Shown: positions 8,301 to 10,013 of the stretch, in pieces
Position numbering within the stretch: the first letter of the stretch is position 1
Layout of the letters: every line of letters starts with the position of its first letter
From: Cytophagales bacterium
Lineage (GTDB): Bacteria; Bacteroidota; Bacteroidia; Cytophagales; Cyclobacteriaceae
Direction of reading: 5' to 3'
Length of the DNA: 10,013 nucleotides
Assembly: GCA_003504855.1 (NCBI GenBank)
Contig: DNZD01000091.1
Span: 1-10,013 of the forward strand
Program-made: the position numbers and the translations under genes
Notes under the pieces: model-generated
Told to the model about the DNA's origin: nothing
The model's input: only the letters and a program-made list of their open reading frames with translations
Database searches by the model: none

Positions 8301-8666
8301 CGCCATGGTTACTCCGGTGGACCAGTTACCAGATTTTTTAATGCCTGCACTTTCGGTAGTGTCCTTGAAACGGAAGTCACCCAGGTTGATAAATAGTTTG
8401 TTAGGACCCTGGTTTGAGGTAAAGAACAAATCAGGCAGACCATCCTGATTGACATCACCAATGGCTACACCACCGCCATTGTAGAAATAAAGATACTCAA
8501 TGATGTTGAATTCAGCCGATTCCGTGAGCCTATTATTAAAATCAATCCCGGATTCAGCAGGAAGAATTTCTTTGAAGAGCGTATTTGATTGATTGGATGA
8601 TGGTGTACAGGCTGATAACAACCATCCGGCAAGGGCCAAGGTCTTTACCCAACATGTCCGTCGCAT
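5376..8666 (-). CDS. VCBS/FG-GAP repeat lipoprotein with central ASPIC/UnbV domain (CRTAC1-like)
   Basis: A 1096-residue lipoprotein with a signal peptide ending LLSAC (Cys20). Fourteen calcium-loop motifs of the DxDxDGxxD type are visible, seven on each side of the centre: residues 71, 123, 180, 255, 307, 389 and 474, then 650, 703, 761, 822, 874, 908 and 1011. Each is followed by a hydrophobic strand (for example DIYVCG, DLFIGAR), as in integrin-like FG-GAP/VCBS blades, so two seven-bladed beta-propellers are likely. Between them lies an ASPIC/UnbV domain (about 510-580; GYGSNQLGVNTKV, then ARGFQSCSDHRL, then WVIWPDG). Helical inserts interrupt both propellers (about 320-355 and 925-985). 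The loops at 703, 822 and 908 are degenerate. Family members are cell-surface proteins with no proven activity; annotation as RNA-binding is an inherited error. It starts 3 bases after the stop of its paralogue and precedes the GH65 gene by 8 bases. Confidence 0.9.
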   Translation of the reverse strand: MRRTCWVKTLALAGWLLSACTPSSNQSNTLFKEILPAESGIDFNNRLTESAEFNIIEYLYFYNGGGVAIGDVNQDGLPDLFFTSNQGPNKLFINLGDFRFKDTTESAGIKKSGNWSTGVTMADVNGDGWLDIYVCGVGGYKRFNSRNQLWINNQDGTFTEQAATYGLDFQGLSTQASFFDYDNDGDLDVYLLNHSVHSVRSYGRTSSRLDVDPAAGDRLYRNELNSGTTHFTDMTGPSGIYSSALGYGLGISTSDIDMDGWTDIYVSNDFRENDYLYLNNHDGTFREVSATSLSHSSRFSMGNDVGDINNDGFPDIMTTDMMPADEQVIKASVGEDSYEIYKYKLSYGFSYQVARNALQLNQGNGVFSDIGWLAGVAATDWSWSPLLVDLDNDGNRDVFVSNGIMRRPNDLDYLNFISNDSAQRLSDEEMYRHMPPGKVGNFAFRNRGDLTFENQSVSWGLNKPGYANGAAYGDLNNDGFVDLVVNNINEPAGIFRNTQTDSLKRGLTVAFNGYGSNQLGVNTKVFAYSGGSRQYYEVGNARGFQSCSDHRLNLTTGNDTLDSLWVIWPDGAFESLRHPTQDNLMVLDHGHATGKFDYHRIQPSTSILKPETSFESPEYRHDENDYVSFNEQGLMPHMVSAEGPPLTVGDINGDGLDDFFVGGGPGQPGTIYQQNRNGKFLKMKQPALEADSAWEDTGALLFDANGDHHLDLLVVAGGDEHVDATLYQPRLYLGHQSGVFQLQAKALPPISLNASCVKGGDMDGDGDIDLFIGARSMPGKYGVLPLSFVLENNGRGVFTDVSLNLPGGNQALGLITDAAWLDLDKNGLMDLLIVGEWMAPKLLMQDGNGHFRDASIQYGLDKLEGWWNSLAVADVDQDGDLDFVAGNLGLNSRLRATVQQPLEMWVGDFDNNGSTEQLLTYYNQGVSYPFVSRDQLVKQLPGLRKKFLKYDKYTHATIDDILDMEQRKRAIHLSAVELQSCYFDNRNGHFKVTPLPREAQVFPIRSALMDDLNNDGFPDLLAVGNLYATQPDFGRYDAGRGLLMLGGVQGFRSLAPGLSGFSPVGDTRVVKAVSTSKRDKIYIVSGNNIQLQAFHH

Positions 8667-8669
8667 GGA

Positions 8670-10013
8670 CTATCGTTGCTTGATTAATTGAACCATATCA
8701 TTGTTGCGACTGATTACCATCAGGCCCGTGGAGAGGGTAACAATATCTCTTACCTCACCATCGAGAGAAATACCACTGATGCGATTGGGGATCGCCTCAA
8801 ATCCACCCTTTCCATCCCCCCGCAATAACATGCCATAGCTGGCATCGTATCGCCCAACCTCAGGCTTAGCCTTGTAGAGGTTTCCACCAAGCAAAATATC
8901 CGGTTTACCATCCTTATTGAGATCACGAATTATTATGCCATATACAGGCGATAACTGGGCTTCGGTTGGCAACGCCTTCACCGTGAACCGCCCTCCCCCT
9001 TCGTTGATGATCACGGACGTGGCCAACGTAGTGCTCTGCTGCTCAACCGCTCCTTTCATCTGCGCCTCCGTGAATATGTCCGCGATCGTTTGATCCCGGT
9101 AGCTCGCGTATTTCAGGTACTTCTTCTTCAACATCGGCATCTGCTGCAACAAGTCATGACGCAACGCCATCGGATAACTCTTCTCCCCGTTGTAGGTACT
9201 GATGATCTGCTCCCACGTGCCATTCTGATCAAAATCATTTACCACCATCCGCACTGGCTTCTCCGAACTCGCTTTGAACCGTGAGTTTAATCCATGGTTG
9301 CCCGCTACAAAATCTATATCCCCGTCCCCATCCAGATCTCCTGCCACCAGCCGGTTCCACCAGCCCTGGCTTCCTGAAAGTCCCACCGTATTGTCGTGTG
9401 TTGCCAACTTCCCCCCATCATTGTATAAAATCGTCACCGCCATCCAATCTCCGACCAAAACAAGGTCTGCATCTTTATCCCCGTCAACATCCGCCCACTG
9501 ACTATCCGTGATCATGCCTATTCCCTTTAGGCCCGGTGCCAATTTATCAGATTGGTTAGTGAAATTACCATGGCCATCGTTAATCAACAGGTAACCGTTA
9601 ACCGGTACACCATACCGGGAAGGATCCAATCTTACACCCACAAACAAGTCCTGATCACCATCGCCATCTACGTCATTGGCCCGAACCGTGCTCGTATTCT
9701 CAAACACCGAGGTGGGTAGTATTTGTTGTGACTTGCTGAAATTCCCTTTACCGTCATTCAGGTACAGCCGATCGATCAAAGCGGTGGATATCGACAAAAA
9801 TTCATTACCCCCGCTGCACACATATAAATCCATATCACCGTCTCCGTCAGCATCAAAAAACGCACTCCCGGTATCCTCCGATATCTTGTCAGCTTCAAAT
9901 GCCGGTTGCGATGATAACTTCCAGCGGCCTCCTGTCAGCTGCATATACAAAGAACCCGATTGATCACGCGCTCCTCCTATATACAAATCCTCAAGGCCAT
10001 CGCCGTTAACATC
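8670..10013 (-). CDS. VCBS/FG-GAP repeat protein, paralogue of the downstream gene, N-terminus outside window
   Basis: Partial gene: the frame is open from the right edge to the TAG at 8672-8670, giving 447 visible residues. The TTG at 9986 is not a start, because in-frame residues before it (DVNGDGLED) form a calcium loop aligned with residue 650 of the next gene. From that point both proteins have 447 residues to the end, so this one is probably also about 1100 residues with a lipoprotein signal, N-terminal propeller and ASPIC/UnbV domain off the window. Seven calcium loops are visible (residues 1, 54, 114, 175, 226, 260 and 364 of the visible part), several more canonical than in the paralogue (DADGDGDMD, DVDGDGDQD, DLDGDGDID). 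Shared signatures include GWWN, DFVAGN.GLNSR, KYLKYASYRDQTIADIF and GRYDA. It is the most upstream visible member of the operon; likely an extracellular calcium-stabilised binding or scaffold protein. Confidence 0.87.
   Translation of the reverse strand, partial: DVNGDGLEDLYIGGARDQSGSLYMQLTGGRWKLSSQPAFEADKISEDTGSAFFDADGDGDMDLYVCSGGNEFLSISTALIDRLYLNDGKGNFSKSQQILPTSVFENTSTVRANDVDGDGDQDLFVGVRLDPSRYGVPVNGYLLINDGHGNFTNQSDKLAPGLKGIGMITDSQWADVDGDKDADLVLVGDWMAVTILYNDGGKLATHDNTVGLSGSQGWWNRLVAGDLDGDGDIDFVAGNHGLNSRFKASSEKPVRMVVNDFDQNGTWEQIISTYNGEKSYPMALRHDLLQQMPMLKKKYLKYASYRDQTIADIFTEAQMKGAVEQQSTTLATSVIINEGGGRFTVKALPTEAQLSPVYGIIIRDLNKDGKPDILLGGNLYKAKPEVGRYDASYGMLLRGDGKGGFEAIPNRISGISLDGEVRDIVTLSTGLMVISRNNDMVQLIKQR

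Noticed and set aside
5376..8666. RNA-binding protein annotation often attached to ASPIC/UnbV proteins
   Set aside because: The protein has a lipoprotein signal and extracellular calcium-loop repeats and no RNA-binding motif.
9250..9520. Pyrimidine- and C-rich plus strand with Ser/Pro-rich open frames
   Set aside because: It is the complement of Asp/Gly-rich VCBS codons on the minus strand and needs no other explanation.
9984..9986. TTG as start of the right-edge VCBS protein
   Set aside because: The frame continues upstream through a calcium loop that aligns with residue 650 of the paralogue, so this is internal.
5376..10013. Repeated GAT-G-rich DNA blocks as a possible tandem repeat or CRISPR-like array
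   Set aside because: The repeats are irregularly spaced and correspond to DxDxDG codons of propeller blades, with no conserved DNA repeat-spacer unit.

Overview
This window looks like chromosomal DNA of a Bacteroidota bacterium, probably of the Cytophagales/Chitinophagales type. The evidence is two DUF4249 lipoproteins, two very large VCBS/FG-GAP plus ASPIC/UnbV proteins, a periplasmic family 65 glycoside hydrolase, a lipoprotein vanadium-haloperoxidase homologue, a Bacteroidota-type promoter (TTTG-N19-TAnnTTTG) and the lack of obvious Shine-Dalgarno sequences. Base composition is moderate and fairly even. I see no rRNA, tRNA, CRISPR array, insertion sequence or phage gene. All six genes look intact apart from the two cut by the window edges.

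Layout. Plus strand, 1-1929: two tandem DUF4249 lipoprotein paralogues, the first missing its N-terminus at the left edge and the second complete. Minus strand, 10013 down to 1931, in transcription order: a VCBS/ASPIC-type protein missing its N-terminus at the right edge, a complete 1096-residue VCBS/ASPIC lipoprotein, a GH65 enzyme and a vanadium-haloperoxidase/PAP2-type lipoprotein. The first three minus-strand genes are separated by only 3 and 8 bases and are almost certainly one operon. The haloperoxidase follows after 77 bases, which hold a very good sigma-ABfr-like promoter, so it may be expressed on its own as well as by read-through. The two strands converge at 1929/1931 with one base between stop codons.

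How the genes may work together. All products carry, or in the edge-cut genes would be expected to carry, export signals, so this is an envelope/surface gene set. The VCBS/ASPIC proteins are predicted large calcium-rich beta-propeller lipoproteins, often found in Bacteroidota near SusC/SusD-type uptake systems. The GH65 protein has the residue pattern of an inverting hydrolase of alpha-glucosides (kojibiose/trehalose-like) rather than a phosphorylase. The haloperoxidase homologue could be an oxidative or phosphate-ester enzyme. A surface binding and processing system for a glycosylated substrate is a reasonable inference, but no substrate can be read from the sequence. The DUF4249 pair is a separate unit, probably downstream of a TonB-dependent receptor outside the window.

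The genes belong to recognised families. The less explained points are the association of paired 14-loop propeller proteins with GH65 and a haloperoxidase, the conserved non-loop insert in the second propeller, and the altered third motif of the haloperoxidase.
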